64,000 nucleotides of DNA from positions 62,001-126,000 of the forward strand of contig NZ_JAJNQN010000005.1 of NCBI RefSeq assembly GCF_022227845.1, given 5' to 3'. Below are positions 36,301 through 46,473 of this stretch, piece after piece (position 1 is the first letter of the stretch; every line of letters starts with the position of its first letter). Under the pieces are notes generated by a model. The model was not told the origin of the DNA and did not search any database. It saw only the letters and a program-made list of their open reading frames with translations. The DNA is from Ectothiorhodospira lacustris. GTDB taxonomy: Bacteria > Pseudomonadota > Gammaproteobacteria > Ectothiorhodospirales > Ectothiorhodospiraceae. The position numbers were made by a program, and so were the translations under genes.

Positions 36301-36701
36301 TGCTGCCCGAACAAATCGTGGAGGCCGTCCTGGACGGCACTAAACCCATCCTCGAAGCCCCGCTGGAGGGGGAGATGGAGGCCCTGATGGAGGCCCTGCG
36401 GGCCCGCGGCCTCCGTGCGGTGCGGGTAGACCAGGCACCAGTATTCGACAAAGACACCCTGCTGCATGCCCTCTATCAGAGTTGCGCCCTGCCCGCCTGG
36501 TTCGGCTTCAACTGGGATGCCCTGGCCGATACCCTCGGCGATGACGACATCCATGAAGCAAAGTCGGTGGTCCTGGTGTTCGGATATTTCTCCACCCTCC
36601 GGCAGAGAAGCCCCGACACCTGCGACACCTTCCTGGACATTCTGGCGGAAGCCACCGACCTGCCTCACAGCTGGGTCAGGCAGGCATTGCTGCTGAATTG
36701 A
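36300..36701 (+). CDS. Barstar-family RNase inhibitor (immunity protein)
   Basis: Cytoplasmic acidic protein of 133 residues. The barstar hallmark LPAWFGFNWDALADTLGDDD (around residues 65-83) is the segment that plugs the barnase active site. The flanking layout is as in barstar: a beta strand (LRAVRVDQAPVFDKDTLLHALYQ) and then VVLVFGYFSTL. The ATG starts within the RNase stop codon (TGATG), so the two are translationally coupled and the inhibitor protects the producer. It converges on the sucrose synthase gene, whose stop is 10 bases away. Confidence 0.9.
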   Translation: MLPEQIVEAVLDGTKPILEAPLEGEMEALMEALRARGLRAVRVDQAPVFDKDTLLHALYQSCALPAWFGFNWDALADTLGDDDIHEAKSVVLVFGYFSTLRQRSPDTCDTFLDILAEATDLPHSWVRQALLLN

Positions 36702-36710
36702 CCGGCAAGC

Positions 36711-39095
36711 TCACCCCTCCAGCCGGGCCGCCAGGGGTCGGTACTGAAGGGCGTAGAACATCTCCAGGTAGCGCCGGGTCTCCGCCCGCTCCAGGTTGGT
36801 GACGTATTTCCAGAAGCCGTAGATCCGCGACAGGGTCATCATGCGCTCGGCGTAGAGTTTCCAGGTGTAGCGGGCCTCCACCCGACGTATGCCGGCCTCG
36901 GAGATCCGCGCCCAGTGACCGGGGTCTTCGGCGCATCGCTGGAAGAACTCCAGCAGGGTCCGCGCCGCCTCGTCGCCGTGGTTGGGGTCGATGTGGTAAC
37001 CGGAACGGCCGTCTTCGATGATCTCCAGGGGGCCACCATAGAGGGTGGCGAAGGTGGGCAGGCCGGAGACCATGGCCTCGATCACCGTCAGGCCGAAGGC
37101 CTCGAACAGGGCCGGTTGCACGAACACGCCCTTGCGGTCGGCGATGAAGCGGTACAACTCGCCGGACAGCACCTTGTCCAGACGCACCCCCAGCCACCGC
37201 ACCTGGCCTTCCAGTCCGTGTTCGTCGAACAAGTGGTGCATGTGGGCGATCTGCTCCTGCTCTTCCCGGTCCGATGAGCGGGCGCCATCCACATAGCCGG
37301 CGATCACCACCAGGTTGGCCTTCTCCCGCAGGTCGGGGTTGTTGGCGTACCAGGACACCAGCCCGGTGATGTTCTTGATGCGATCCAGACGGGCCATGGT
37401 GAAGATCACCGGCTTGTCCGGATCCGCCAACACCCCACGCCCTTCCGGATGGGGGCCGCCGAAGAGCATCTCCCCCAGCTCCTCGTGCAGACCCCGGATG
37501 CGTCGCTCGGTTTCCTGATGGGAGAAGTAGACCTCCGAATCCGCCCCCGGGGAGACGATGTTGAAACGGGGGTCGAAGACATCCACGCCCTTCACCACCC
37601 GGTAGAGGTCGGGCAGAGTGAAGGCGTCATAGCTCTCGTACTGACCGATGGCATGGTCGGTGCCGGCGATCTCCTGGTAGGTACTGGTGATGATGAAATC
37701 CGCCGCGTTCATGGCGATCAGGTCGGCGGTGAACTGACAGGAGAAGTGGTACTGCTCTTCGTTGTCCTTCCAGTACAGGTCCGAGTAGAGGTACTTGGTC
37801 TTTTCCAGGGCATGGGCGATGTTGCACTGGGTGACCTGCATGCGCGCGGACAGTAGGGTGGCCACCAGGTTGCCGTCGGAGTAATTGCCCACGATCAGGT
37901 CCGGGCGGCCGCCCAGTTCGGCCTTGACCCGGGTCTCCACGTCATCGGCATAGCGTTCCAGATAGGGCCAGATCTCGAAGCGGGAGATCCACTGGGACAT
38001 CACTTCGCCGTCGCGGCTACGGAAGGGCACCCGCAGGATCTTGGCATTCTGGGTGCCGGAGATGGCCTCCTCCGGCTGGTCGCAGGTGGTGCCCCGGGCT
38101 TCGGGAATCAGCCGGGTCATCACCAGGATGCGGGGCTGGATGTCCAGGCCTTGCTCTTCCAGGCGTCGGTGCATCTCCCGCTCCAGGGCGCGCACCTGGT
38201 CGAGGATGTAGACCACTTGCCCCCCGGTGTCCGGCAGCCCCAGCACGTTGGCTTGGCCGAAAAAGCCATGGGGCGACATGATCAGCATGCTGAAGATCAT
38301 GGGGATACGGGCCAGGAAGCGCTCCAGGGTCTCCGGTGACGGGGCTTCCAGCAGATCCGAAAGCAACCGCAGGCTCTCCAGCACCCGGCCCACGTCCTTG
38401 CCCCAGCCGGGCTCCAGGCCCAGGACCTGCAGGGCGTGGGCCACTTCCGTCCAGGGGACGTCGTGGCTGCGTGTCTGCAACCGTTTTTCGGCAGCGCGGA
38501 TGGCGGAGCGCAAGGCATCCACGTCCCTCAGGCGGTCATTGATCATCAGTTGCTGGCCGTTGCTGCGGTGTTCGCGCAGGAACAGGAACAGCTTGTGCAG
38601 ACCTGCGCCATCCCGGTCGAAGAGCTGACTGGAGAGCTTGCGGTTGAGAAACTCCAGCCCGCGGCCGATGGAGCGGGATTCACGCATGCTGGGGAAATTG
38701 CGCTGGAAGGCGCCGATGTCGAACTCGAGGGGCTTGTCATGGAGCCGATGGGGACTGACCAGGTGTTCCTTGAAGGCGAGGAACTCACTGACGGTCAGGG
38801 GTTCCACCGCCAGTTCGTCGGCATGGATGCGTAGGTACCACCAACGGCCCACCCGGGGGCGCACGGAAAGGCAGACCCAGGGCGCGGCGATGACGGCCTC
38901 CTGGACATCCTCCACCAGTTGCACCAGCGGACTGTGCTCCGGCGGCGGCTCGGCATGTTCAGCCGCCAGAGTCCGGTATTCATCCTGAAGGTCGGAGCGC
39001 AGGACGAAGGCCCGTCCCATGCCCTGAAACCGCCGCAGCAGCAGGTAGGAAAATTCCCGATGAGTCGTAATGTCGTTGCGTAGGGATTCCAGCAT
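36711..39095 (-). CDS. sus: Sucrose synthase
   Basis: GT4 glycosyltransferase of 794 residues that reversibly converts sucrose plus a nucleoside diphosphate to NDP-glucose and fructose. The N-terminal regulatory region (~1-260) is followed by the catalytic core: [80 protein letters not shown] and the donor site [22 protein letters not shown] with the E-x7-E motif. The length equals plant and bacterial Sus enzymes (~800). Bacterial Sus is restricted to a few groups, including halophilic/sulfur gammaproteobacteria and nitrifiers. The start is the ATG at 39095, divergent from marR across a palindromic operator. Confidence 0.95.
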   Translation of the reverse strand: MLESLRNDITTHREFSYLLLRRFQGMGRAFVLRSDLQDEYRTLAAEHAEPPPEHSPLVQLVEDVQEAVIAAPWVCLSVRPRVGRWWYLRIHADELAVEPLTVSEFLAFKEHLVSPHRLHDKPLEFDIGAFQRNFPSMRESRSIGRGLEFLNRKLSSQLFDRDGAGLHKLFLFLREHRSNGQQLMINDRLRDVDALRSAIRAAEKRLQTRSHDVPWTEVAHALQVLGLEPGWGKDVGRVLESLRLLSDLLEAPSPETLERFLARIPMIFSMLIMSPHGFFGQANVLGLPDTGGQVVYILDQVRALEREMHRRLEEQGLDIQPRILVMTRLIPEARGTTCDQPEEAISGTQNAKILRVPFRSRDGEVMSQWISRFEIWPYLERYADDVETRVKAELGGRPDLIVGNYSDGNLVATLLSARMQVTQCNIAHALEKTKYLYSDLYWKDNEEQYHFSCQFTADLIAMNAADFIITSTYQEIAGTDHAIGQYESYDAFTLPDLYRVVKGVDVFDPRFNIVSPGADSEVYFSHQETERRIRGLHEELGEMLFGGPHPEGRGVLADPDKPVIFTMARLDRIKNITGLVSWYANNPDLREKANLVVIAGYVDGARSSDREEQEQIAHMHHLFDEHGLEGQVRWLGVRLDKVLSGELYRFIADRKGVFVQPALFEAFGLTVIEAMVSGLPTFATLYGGPLEIIEDGRSGYHIDPNHGDEAARTLLEFFQRCAEDPGHWARISEAGIRRVEARYTWKLYAERMMTLSRIYGFWKYVTNLERAETRRYLEMFYALQYRPLAARLEG

Positions 39096-39137
39096 GTATG
39101 CCCCCTTAGATTTGTGCCATCCACCAGACCGATGTTA

Positions 39138-39160
39138 TTGTACAAAAACACTTTGTGCAA
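39138..39160. promoter_or_regulatory. MarR-type palindromic operator between sus and marR
   Basis: TTGTACAAA (39138-39146) and TTTGTGCAA (39152-39160) are inverted copies (8 of 9 positions) with a 5-base spacer, giving a 23-bp palindrome. TTG...CAA half-sites of this kind are usual for MarR-family dimers. It lies in the 77-base gap between the divergent sus and marR genes, 13 bases before the marR ATG, so it can control both and allow autoregulation. Confidence 0.75.
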
Positions 39161-39172
39161 AAAGATACGCCC

Positions 39173-39685
39173 ATGGCCATGGTGCAAACCGACCCCCACA
39201 CCTCCGCTTCTCCCGCCGGCAGCGATGACCGGGTGCAACATGTCATTCGGCATCTGCGGGTGCTGTTTCGTTCCCTGCAGGCCCATTCCCGGCGCATCAG
39301 CACCGACTGCGGGGTGAGTGCGGCCCAGCTCTGGGCACTGTGGGAAATGCACCTGGAGCCGGGCCTGAACGTGAGCGACCTGTCCCAGCGCCTGTCCATC
39401 CATGCCTCCACCGCATCCAACATGCTGGACAAGCTGGAACGCAAGGGTCTGATGGAGCGCCGTCGGGCGGACAAGGACCAGCGGGTGGTCAGCCTGTATC
39501 TGACCGAGTCCGGGCAGACGCTGCTGGACAATGCCCCGGCCCCGGCCCAGGGCGCCCTGAACCGGGCCCTGCGCGCCATGCCGGCGGCGGAACTGGCCCG
39601 ACTGGAAGCCGGCCTGGGCATCTTGCTGGATACCATGGAGGCCCGCGATGACCAGGCCGCCCTGCGCCCCATCGCCGACGACTGA
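39173..39685 (+). CDS. MarR-family transcriptional regulator
   Basis: DNA-binding protein of about 170 residues. The winged-helix core is around residues 60-115: LNVSDLSQRLSIHASTASNM (helix-turn-helix) and ERKGLMERRRADKDQRVVSL (wing). An unstructured ~20-residue head precedes the first dimer helix. Possible starts are ATG 39173, ATG 39179, or a GTG at 39155; the GTG lies inside the palindromic operator, so it is unlikely. It is the first gene of the carbamoylase/carbamoyltransferase/amidotransferase cluster and the obvious candidate to regulate it and sus. The inducing ligand is unknown. Confidence 0.9.
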   Translation: MAMVQTDPHTSASPAGSDDRVQHVIRHLRVLFRSLQAHSRRISTDCGVSAAQLWALWEMHLEPGLNVSDLSQRLSIHASTASNMLDKLERKGLMERRRADKDQRVVSLYLTESGQTLLDNAPAPAQGALNRALRAMPAAELARLEAGLGILLDTMEARDDQAALRPIADD

Positions 39686-39713
39686 ATCCCCGCCACCCCT
39701 TCCGGGAGACCCC

Positions 39714-40966
<1,253 letters not shown>

Positions 40967-40970
<4 letters not shown>

Positions 40971-41707
40971 ACGACAAGACCTCCGGCCGCGATCCGGCCT
41001 ACGACAATATCGACCCGCTGCGTGAGCAGTACCGGGAAACCCTGATCAGCAACCGCGCCCTGGCGCGGGCCCTGGTCTCTCATCACGCAGCCCTGCTGTG
41101 CATCGACCTGCAGTACCTGGATGCGGCCCGGGGCTGGGGGGTGTTCGCCGATGCCCAGCGCTCCGGCCTGCCGCCGGAATCCCAGGACTACTACTTCGAC
41201 CGCCTGGACCGGCTGGTGCTGCCCAATGTACGTCGGCTGCAGGATGGCTTCCGGTCCCTGGGGCTGGAGGTGATCCATACCCGTATCCAGTCCCTGACCC
41301 ATGACGGGCGTGACCGCGGACCGGGACACAAGCGCCTGGGCCTGCATGCGGCGCCGGGGTCCAAGGAGGCGGAGTTCCTGGAGATGGTGGCACCCCAGGG
41401 GGACGAGATCATCATCAACAAGACCGCCAGCGGGGTGTTCACCGCCACCAATCTGGAATACGTGCTGCGCAACCTGGAGGTGACGGCGCTGTTCGTCGTC
41501 GGGGTGTACAGCAACGAGTGTGTCTCCACCGCCATCCGGGATGCCTGTGATCTGGGTTTCTACGTCACCCTGATCGAGGACGCCGTGGCCACCGTGACCC
41601 CGGAACTGGACCGGGCCACGATTCTCACCATGAAGGACCGCTATGCGCGGGTGATGAGCACGGAGCAGGCACTGGTGGAGATTGCCAAGGTAGAAGGGGC
41701 CGCCTGA
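40967..41707 (+). CDS. Isochorismatase-fold cysteine amidohydrolase
   Basis: Protein of 246 residues with the Asp-Lys-Cys triad of the family: Asp47 (LLCIDLQYLD), Lys152 (IIINKTASGVFTATNLEYVL) and Cys185 (VVGVYSNECVSTAIRDACDL). Relatives hydrolyse amides or ureides such as N-carbamoylsarcosine, ureidoacrylate, biuret or nicotinamide. The preserved catalytic cysteine argues for an amidohydrolase rather than true isochorismatase. Its ATG overlaps the carbamoylase stop (ATGA). A plausible substrate is the carboxamide or ureido group of the compound handled by the neighbouring enzymes; this is inference. Confidence 0.9.
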
Positions 41708-41733
41708 CATGGATATTCCCTCCCCCCCCTCCT

Positions 41734-41754
41734 CCCTCTCCCTGGGGGAGAGGG
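41734..41754. repeat. Hairpin in the gap before the carbamoyltransferase gene
   Basis: CCCTCTCC and GGAGAGGG with a 5-base loop, followed by GGCTTTC. It resembles the CCCTCTCC...GGAGAGGG dispersed hairpins seen in many proteobacterial genomes (a related one is at 44936-44963). It might attenuate transcription between the hydrolase pair and the biosynthetic pair, but the U run is too short for a confident terminator. Confidence 0.5.
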
Positions 41755-41785
41755 GCTTTCAAGATGCATCAGGAGATACGCAACG

Positions 41786-42853
41786 ATGGTAGTCGACGCC
41801 CAGCTGCAAAAGCCGCTCAGGCCCAAGGACGGCACCGCCGGCATCGAGCGGCCCAAGGCACTCATGGAAAGCATCGCCGAAGACCCCCGGCACCTGGTGA
41901 CACTCTCCAGCCGCCATGTGGTCTCATCGCGCCAGTTCGACCGGGATACCCTCACCCAGCTGTTCCGCCTGTCGGCCCAGTACGAGAGTACCCCGGCGCT
42001 GATGCATCTACCCCTGCAGGGCAAGATCCTCATCAGTGCCTTCTACGAACCCAGCACCCGCACCCGCCTCTCCTTCGAGAGCGCCTGGCACCGGCTGGGC
42101 GGCGACATCATGTCCATCACCGACCCCAAGAGTACGGGCATGGCCAAGGGAGAATCCCTGGCGGACATCGCCGAGATGTTCAACAACTACGGCGACGTGA
42201 TCGTACTGCGCAGCAACCAGGACCGGGCGATCTACGAGATGCTCGACACCCTGCGCATCCCCATCGTCAATGCCGGCAACGGTATCGACGAGCATCCCAC
42301 CCAGGCCATGGCGGACCTGTACACCATTTTCAAATGGAGGCCGCAGTTGCTGGACCCGGACCTATTGCCGGACCGGCGGGTCCGGGTCGGGATCATCGGC
42401 GTCCCCAACCGCATGCGTACCGTGCGCAGCCTGCTGCTGCTCCTGGCCCGCTTCTCCAGCGCCTTTGAAGAGGTGGTGATCCTCACCGATGAAGCCCGGC
42501 CCTTCGATCCGGGCCAGCAGGAAGAACTGGCCGAACAGGGCCTGTCGGTGCGGGTGGCCCAGGACCTCGGCGCCGAGTTGCCCGGTCTGGACGTGGTGTA
42601 CATCAACGCCATTGCCTGGGTGGGCGACAGCTACGAGGCCATGGGCGCCGACCTCAAGCTCTCCACTGACTCTCCCCTCAAGGCGGGGGCCATCATCCTG
42701 CACCCCCTGGCGCGGGGGGAGGAGCTTTCCACGGACCTGGATGACACCTCCCACAACTGGTACTTCGCCCAGGCCCGGGGCGCGGTCTTCATCCGCATGG
42801 CCCTGCTCACCTGCATCGTCCGTCGCATCAGCGAAGTGATGGACACCCCCTGA
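41786..42853 (+). CDS. Aspartate-carbamoyltransferase-like enzyme with altered amino-acid site
   Basis: Carbamoyltransferase of 355 residues, with a ~40-residue N-terminal extension relative to E. coli PyrB. Carbamoyl-phosphate ligands are conserved: Ser90-Thr91-Arg92-Thr93-Arg94 (YEPSTRTRLSFE), Lys121 (MAKGES), Arg142, His170 and Gln173 (DEHPTQ), Arg211 (RMRTV). The residues that in E. coli ATCase bind aspartate, Arg229 and Gln231 (in TRVQKE), correspond to Ala275 and Ala277 (VVYINAIAWVGDSYEA), and HPLPR is HPLARG. So the second substrate is probably not aspartate. The neighbours are a decarbamoylating hydrolase and an amidotransferase, not pyr genes. Housekeeping pyrB remains possible but less likely. 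Confidence 0.85.
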   Translation: MVVDAQLQKPLRPKDGTAGIERPKALMESIAEDPRHLVTLSSRHVVSSRQFDRDTLTQLFRLSAQYESTPALMHLPLQGKILISAFYEPSTRTRLSFESAWHRLGGDIMSITDPKSTGMAKGESLADIAEMFNNYGDVIVLRSNQDRAIYEMLDTLRIPIVNAGNGIDEHPTQAMADLYTIFKWRPQLLDPDLLPDRRVRVGIIGVPNRMRTVRSLLLLLARFSSAFEEVVILTDEARPFDPGQQEELAEQGLSVRVAQDLGAELPGLDVVYINAIAWVGDSYEAMGADLKLSTDSPLKAGAIILHPLARGEELSTDLDDTSHNWYFAQARGAVFIRMALLTCIVRRISEVMDTP

Positions 42854-42920
42854 TCCCTCCCGCGTGGGGGCCGACCGGCCCTCACGCAGACCTCGAATTC
42901 ACAGCCTCAAGGAGTTGCCC

Positions 42921-44933
42921 ATGTGTGGTATCGCCGGCGTCATTCATGCCGACCCGCAAAAACCCGTTGACCCCCGAAATCTCGTGGCCATGGCCGCCAT
43001 CCAGCACCATCGCGGCCCCGACGGCTTCGGTTACAAGGTGCAGGACGATCGCGGCGTGGGCTTCTCCCATGCCCGCCTCACCATCATCGACCTGGACGAA
43101 AACCGAGGACGCCAGCCCTTCCTGTCCGAGGACCGTCATCTGATGCTGGCGGTTAACGGTGAACTCTACGACTACAAGCGCATCCGCACCGAGCTCACCT
43201 CCCGGGGTGCAAAATTCCGCACCAAGAGTGACTCCGAGATGGTGCTGCACCTGTATCAGCGCCAGGGCCTGGAGGACATGCTGCCCCACCTGCGGGGCGA
43301 ATTCGCCATCGCCCTCTATGACCGTCAGCGGGACCGCCTGATGCTCATCCGCGACCGTTTCGGCGTCAAACCCCTGTACTGGACCGAGGTCAACGGCAGC
43401 GTGGTGTTCGGCTCCGAGCTGAAGGTGCTGTTCGCCCATCCGGACGTGCCGCGCCGGTTCGAGTCCCAGGGCCTGTACCACCAGCTGATGCAAACCATGG
43501 TCCCCGGCAGCACCGCCTTCGAAGGCATTCATCAGGTCAAGCCGGGCCATGTGGTCACCATCGAGCGTCGTCACGGCAAGTTCCAGATCCGCGACGACCG
43601 CTACTGGGACATGGACTTTCCCCTGCAGTCGGAACGGGGCGAGGAAAAGGACGAGGATTTCTACATCGAAGGGATCCGGGAAAAGCTCATGGAGGCGGTG
43701 CAGTTGCGCCTGGAGGCGGACGTGCCGGTGGCCTGCTATCTCTCCGGCGGCATCGACTCCTGCATCACCCTGGGCCTGTCGGCCGCCCACCAGCAGTCGG
43801 CGGTCAAAGCCTTCACCATCGGCTTCGACAACGCCGACTACGACGAGACCGCCATCGCCCAGGAGATGGCTCGTAGCGTGGGGGCGGACCAGGACATCAT
43901 GCGTCTGGATGCCGGCCACCTCTACGACAATCTGGTGGAAACCCTCTGGCACGCGGAACGCACCATCTACAACACCCTCGGGGTGGCCAAGCTCCTGATG
44001 AGCCGCCATGTGAACCGAGCCGGTTACCGGGTGGTGGTCACCGGGGAGGGTTCCGATGAACTGTTTGCCGGCTACCCCTCCTTCCGTCGGGACATGTTCC
44101 TGCACGGCCTGGACACCCTGTCTCCGGCGGAGCGGGCCGGGTGGGAACAGCTGCTGGCGGAGAGCAACCAGCTCTTCAAGGGTGCCATGCTGGCGGAAAA
44201 TGAACTGCATGACCCGGCCCTGGACGCTCTGGTGGGTTTCACCCCCTCCTGCCTGCAGCCCTGGCTGGCCAGTGCCGCTCACGCCCCGGGCCTGATGGCC
44301 GCCCACCACCGGGACGCAGTCAGGGGCTACGAGCCGGGCCGCGCCATTGCCGAGGCCCTGGACGGCGACATGATCGAAGGCCGCCATCCCCTGGACAAGG
44401 CCCAGTACGTCTGGATCAAGACCATGCTGGAAGGTCAGATCCTCACCTGGGGCGGTGACCGGGTGGACATGGCCAATTCCATGGAGGCGCGACCACCGTT
44501 CCTGGACCACCATCTGGCGGATCTGGCGGTGCACCTGCCGCCGTCCATGCGCATCAAGGGCCGGACCGAGAAGTACGTGCTGCGGGAGGCCATGAAGGGA
44601 CTGCTGCCCAAGGTGCTGTATGAGCGCGAGAAGTTCGCCTTCATGGCCCCACCGGCCCACACGGACCCGAAGAAGTGGGCGGCAATGAAGGCCCTGGCGG
44701 ATCAGTACCTGTCGGATCAGGCGATCCAGGATGCGGGCCTGCTGGACCCGGCCGGGGTGAAGACACTGTTCGCGCTGCACGAGGACCCGGACACCTCCAC
44801 CTCCACCCAGGTGCAGCTGGACGCGGTGATCAACCATATGATCGGGGTGCAGGTGCTGCACAGCCACTTCGTGGCCCAGGACATCCCCGCCCTGGCCCGG
44901 CGCCGGGCGGAAGAACTGGGCTGGAGGGTCTGA
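42921..44933 (+). CDS. Asparagine-synthetase-like glutamine amidotransferase
   Basis: Class II amidotransferase of 670 residues. The nucleophile Cys2 starts MCGIAGVIHAD. The glutaminase domain (~1-230) has HHRGPDGFGYK, FSHARLTIIDL and AVNGELYDYKRIR. The synthetase domain has the PP-loop CYLSGGIDSCITLGLSAAHQ (around residue 276), VVVTGEGSDELFAGYP and MEARPPFLDHHLADLAVHLP. It is ~110 residues longer than E. coli AsnB. AsnB relatives such as the amidotransferase of the N-acetylglutaminylglutamine amide pathway convert an amino-acid carboxylate to an amide, a role that fits this cluster. AAGGAG is 7 bases before the ATG at 42921. It follows the carbamoyltransferase by 67 bases. Confidence 0.9.
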   Translation: MCGIAGVIHADPQKPVDPRNLVAMAAIQHHRGPDGFGYKVQDDRGVGFSHARLTIIDLDENRGRQPFLSEDRHLMLAVNGELYDYKRIRTELTSRGAKFRTKSDSEMVLHLYQRQGLEDMLPHLRGEFAIALYDRQRDRLMLIRDRFGVKPLYWTEVNGSVVFGSELKVLFAHPDVPRRFESQGLYHQLMQTMVPGSTAFEGIHQVKPGHVVTIERRHGKFQIRDDRYWDMDFPLQSERGEEKDEDFYIEGIREKLMEAVQLRLEADVPVACYLSGGIDSCITLGLSAAHQQSAVKAFTIGFDNADYDETAIAQEMARSVGADQDIMRLDAGHLYDNLVETLWHAERTIYNTLGVAKLLMSRHVNRAGYRVVVTGEGSDELFAGYPSFRRDMFLHGLDTLSPAERAGWEQLLAESNQLFKGAMLAENELHDPALDALVGFTPSCLQPWLASAAHAPGLMAAHHRDAVRGYEPGRAIAEALDGDMIEGRHPLDKAQYVWIKTMLEGQILTWGGDRVDMANSMEARPPFLDHHLADLAVHLPPSMRIKGRTEKYVLREAMKGLLPKVLYEREKFAFMAPPAHTDPKKWAAMKALADQYLSDQAIQDAGLLDPAGVKTLFALHEDPDTSTSTQVQLDAVINHMIGVQVLHSHFVAQDIPALARRRAEELGWRV

Positions 44934-44935
44934 TC

Positions 44936-45140
44936 AGGGCTTCTCCCTCGGGAGAAGGGCCGGGGATGAGGGGGAGCCCCCTGCCGTCACTCCCGCGAAA
45001 GCGGGAGTCCAGAATGCCCGGGCCGTGACTGGATTCCCGCCTGCGCGGGAATGACGACCTCAACCTTGTCGTCACTCCCGCGAACGCGGGAGTCCAGAAT
45101 TTCCGGGCCATGACTGGATTCCCGCCTGCGCGGGAATGAC
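44936..45140. repeat. Hairpin plus two tandem family-1 repeat units
   Basis: In the 281-base gap between the amidotransferase and mscS genes: a hairpin GGGCTTCTCCCTCGGGAGAA at 44937-44956, then two full family-1 units at 44985-45056 and 45070-45140, separated by 13 bases. Both units read left arm TCACTCCCGCGAA..., spacer TCCAGAAT...CGGGCC(A/G)TGACT, and right arm GGATTCCCGCCTGCGCGGGA. No gene is present in this gap. Confidence 0.9.
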
Positions 45141-45214
45141 CAGATTAAGAGGGCGCCGACCCGATAGGGAAACACCCATACGACAAGGAAAACCCATACG
45201 ACAAGGAGACACCC

Positions 45215-46225
45215 ATGGAACACGTCCTTGAGTACTTCACCCAGGTGGAATGGCAGCACCTGATCTTCGCTTCCCTGCGCATCCTGCTCATCCTCATCAT
45301 TGCCTGGGTGGTGATGTCCCTCATCCGGGCCGGCCTGGGGCGCATGGAAAAACGCCTGGTGGAGCGGGGCAAGAAGCAGGGCGACGTCCCCTCCGAGGCC
45401 CACAAACGGGCCGAGACCCTGGTTCGGCTGCTGCGCCAGGCCATCGTCATCCTCATCTGGATCATGTCCCTGCTGGTGATCCTCAACGAGATGGGCATCT
45501 CCATCGCCCCCATCCTGGCCTCCGCCGGTGTGGTCGGCCTGGCCGTGGGCTTCGGCGCGCAGAATCTGGTGCGGGACGTGATCAGCGGGTTCTTCATCAT
45601 CCTGGAAAACCAGGTGCGGGTAGGTGACGTGGCGGTGATCAACGGCACCGGCGGACTGGTGGAGGCCATCAACTTCCGCACCCTGCAACTGCGGGACCTG
45701 GAGGGCAAGCTGCACATCATCCCCAACGGCACCATCACCTTCATGACCAACGTGACCCACGGCTGGTCGGCCTATGTGTTCGATATCCCGGTGGCCTACA
45801 AGGAGGATACCGACCGGGTGGTGGCGCTGATCCAGCGGGTGGGCGCCGAGATGCGGACCGATTCCAGACTCCGGCGCAGCATGCTGGAAGACGTGGACGT
45901 GTTCGGGGTGGACAAGTTCGATGACTCGGGGGTGGTCATCAAGGGACGGATCAAGACCCTGCCCATCAAGCAGTGGGAGGTGGGACGGGAGTTCCTGCGA
46001 CGGGTGAAGCAGACCTTTGACGCCGAGGGCGTGGAGATCCCGTTCCCCCATCGGACGCTGTATTTCGGCGCCGCCAGCCCGCCGGTGGTGGCACAGATGC
46101 TCAACCGCGCCGAGGCGGCCCCCGTTCCCCCTGCACCCCCCTCCAGCGGGAAAACTCTCACGCCGGGGAAAGATGAACCGGATCTGCCCCGACCCCTGTC
46201 TGGATTCCCGCCTGCGCGGGAATGA
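45215..46225 (+). CDS. mscS: MscS-family mechanosensitive channel; 3' end formed by a repeat element
   Basis: Inner-membrane channel of 336 residues that releases solutes on sudden hypo-osmotic shock. There are three N-terminal membrane helices: LRILLILIIAWVVMSLI, IVILIWIMSLLVILN, and pore helix TM3 VVGLAVGFGAQNLVRDVISG. The beta domain follows with QVRVGDVAVINGTGGLVEAI and HIIPNGTITFMTNVTHG. The C-terminal tail after ~residue 310 is Pro/Lys-rich, and its last codons and TGA (encoding SGFPPARE) lie inside a family-1 repeat hairpin, so the present C-terminus was created by repeat insertion. AAGGAGACACCC precedes the ATG. As the last gene of the cluster starting with marR it may release the cluster's product. 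Confidence 0.93.
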   Translation: MEHVLEYFTQVEWQHLIFASLRILLILIIAWVVMSLIRAGLGRMEKRLVERGKKQGDVPSEAHKRAETLVRLLRQAIVILIWIMSLLVILNEMGISIAPILASAGVVGLAVGFGAQNLVRDVISGFFIILENQVRVGDVAVINGTGGLVEAINFRTLQLRDLEGKLHIIPNGTITFMTNVTHGWSAYVFDIPVAYKEDTDRVVALIQRVGAEMRTDSRLRRSMLEDVDVFGVDKFDDSGVVIKGRIKTLPIKQWEVGREFLRRVKQTFDAEGVEIPFPHRTLYFGAASPPVVAQMLNRAEAAPVPPAPPSSGKTLTPGKDEPDLPRPLSGFPPARE

Positions 46226-46445
46226 CGACCTCAACACTTGCCGTCACTCCCGCGAACGCGGGAGTCCAGAATTTCCGGGCCGTGACTGAATTCCCGCCTG
46301 CGCGGGAATGACGACCTCAGCCTTGTCGTCACTCCCGCGAACGCGGGAGCCCAGAATGCCCGGTCCCTGCCTGGATTCCCGCCTGCGCGGGAATGACGAC
46401 CTCAGCCTTGTCGTCACTCCCGCGAAAGCGGGAGTCCAGAGGTTC
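46198..46445. repeat. Array of family-1 repeats between mscS and the fructokinase gene
   Basis: One right half (46198-46226, overlapping the mscS 3' end), two full units (about 46241-46312 and 46327-46397) and one left half (46411-46440). The units are separated by the same ~14-base linker (GACCTCA...TTG) seen at 45057-45070, so the array has a regular period of about 86 bases. It fills the gap completely. Confidence 0.9.
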
Positions 46446-46473
46446 GGGTCCGGGAATCTGAACCGGGATTCGA

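Noticed and set aside
46198-46445. Regular repeats with spacers that could suggest a CRISPR array
   Set aside because: The units are long paired hairpins, the 'spacers' are nearly identical to each other and to those at 44985-45140, and no cas genes are present. They are REP-like elements.
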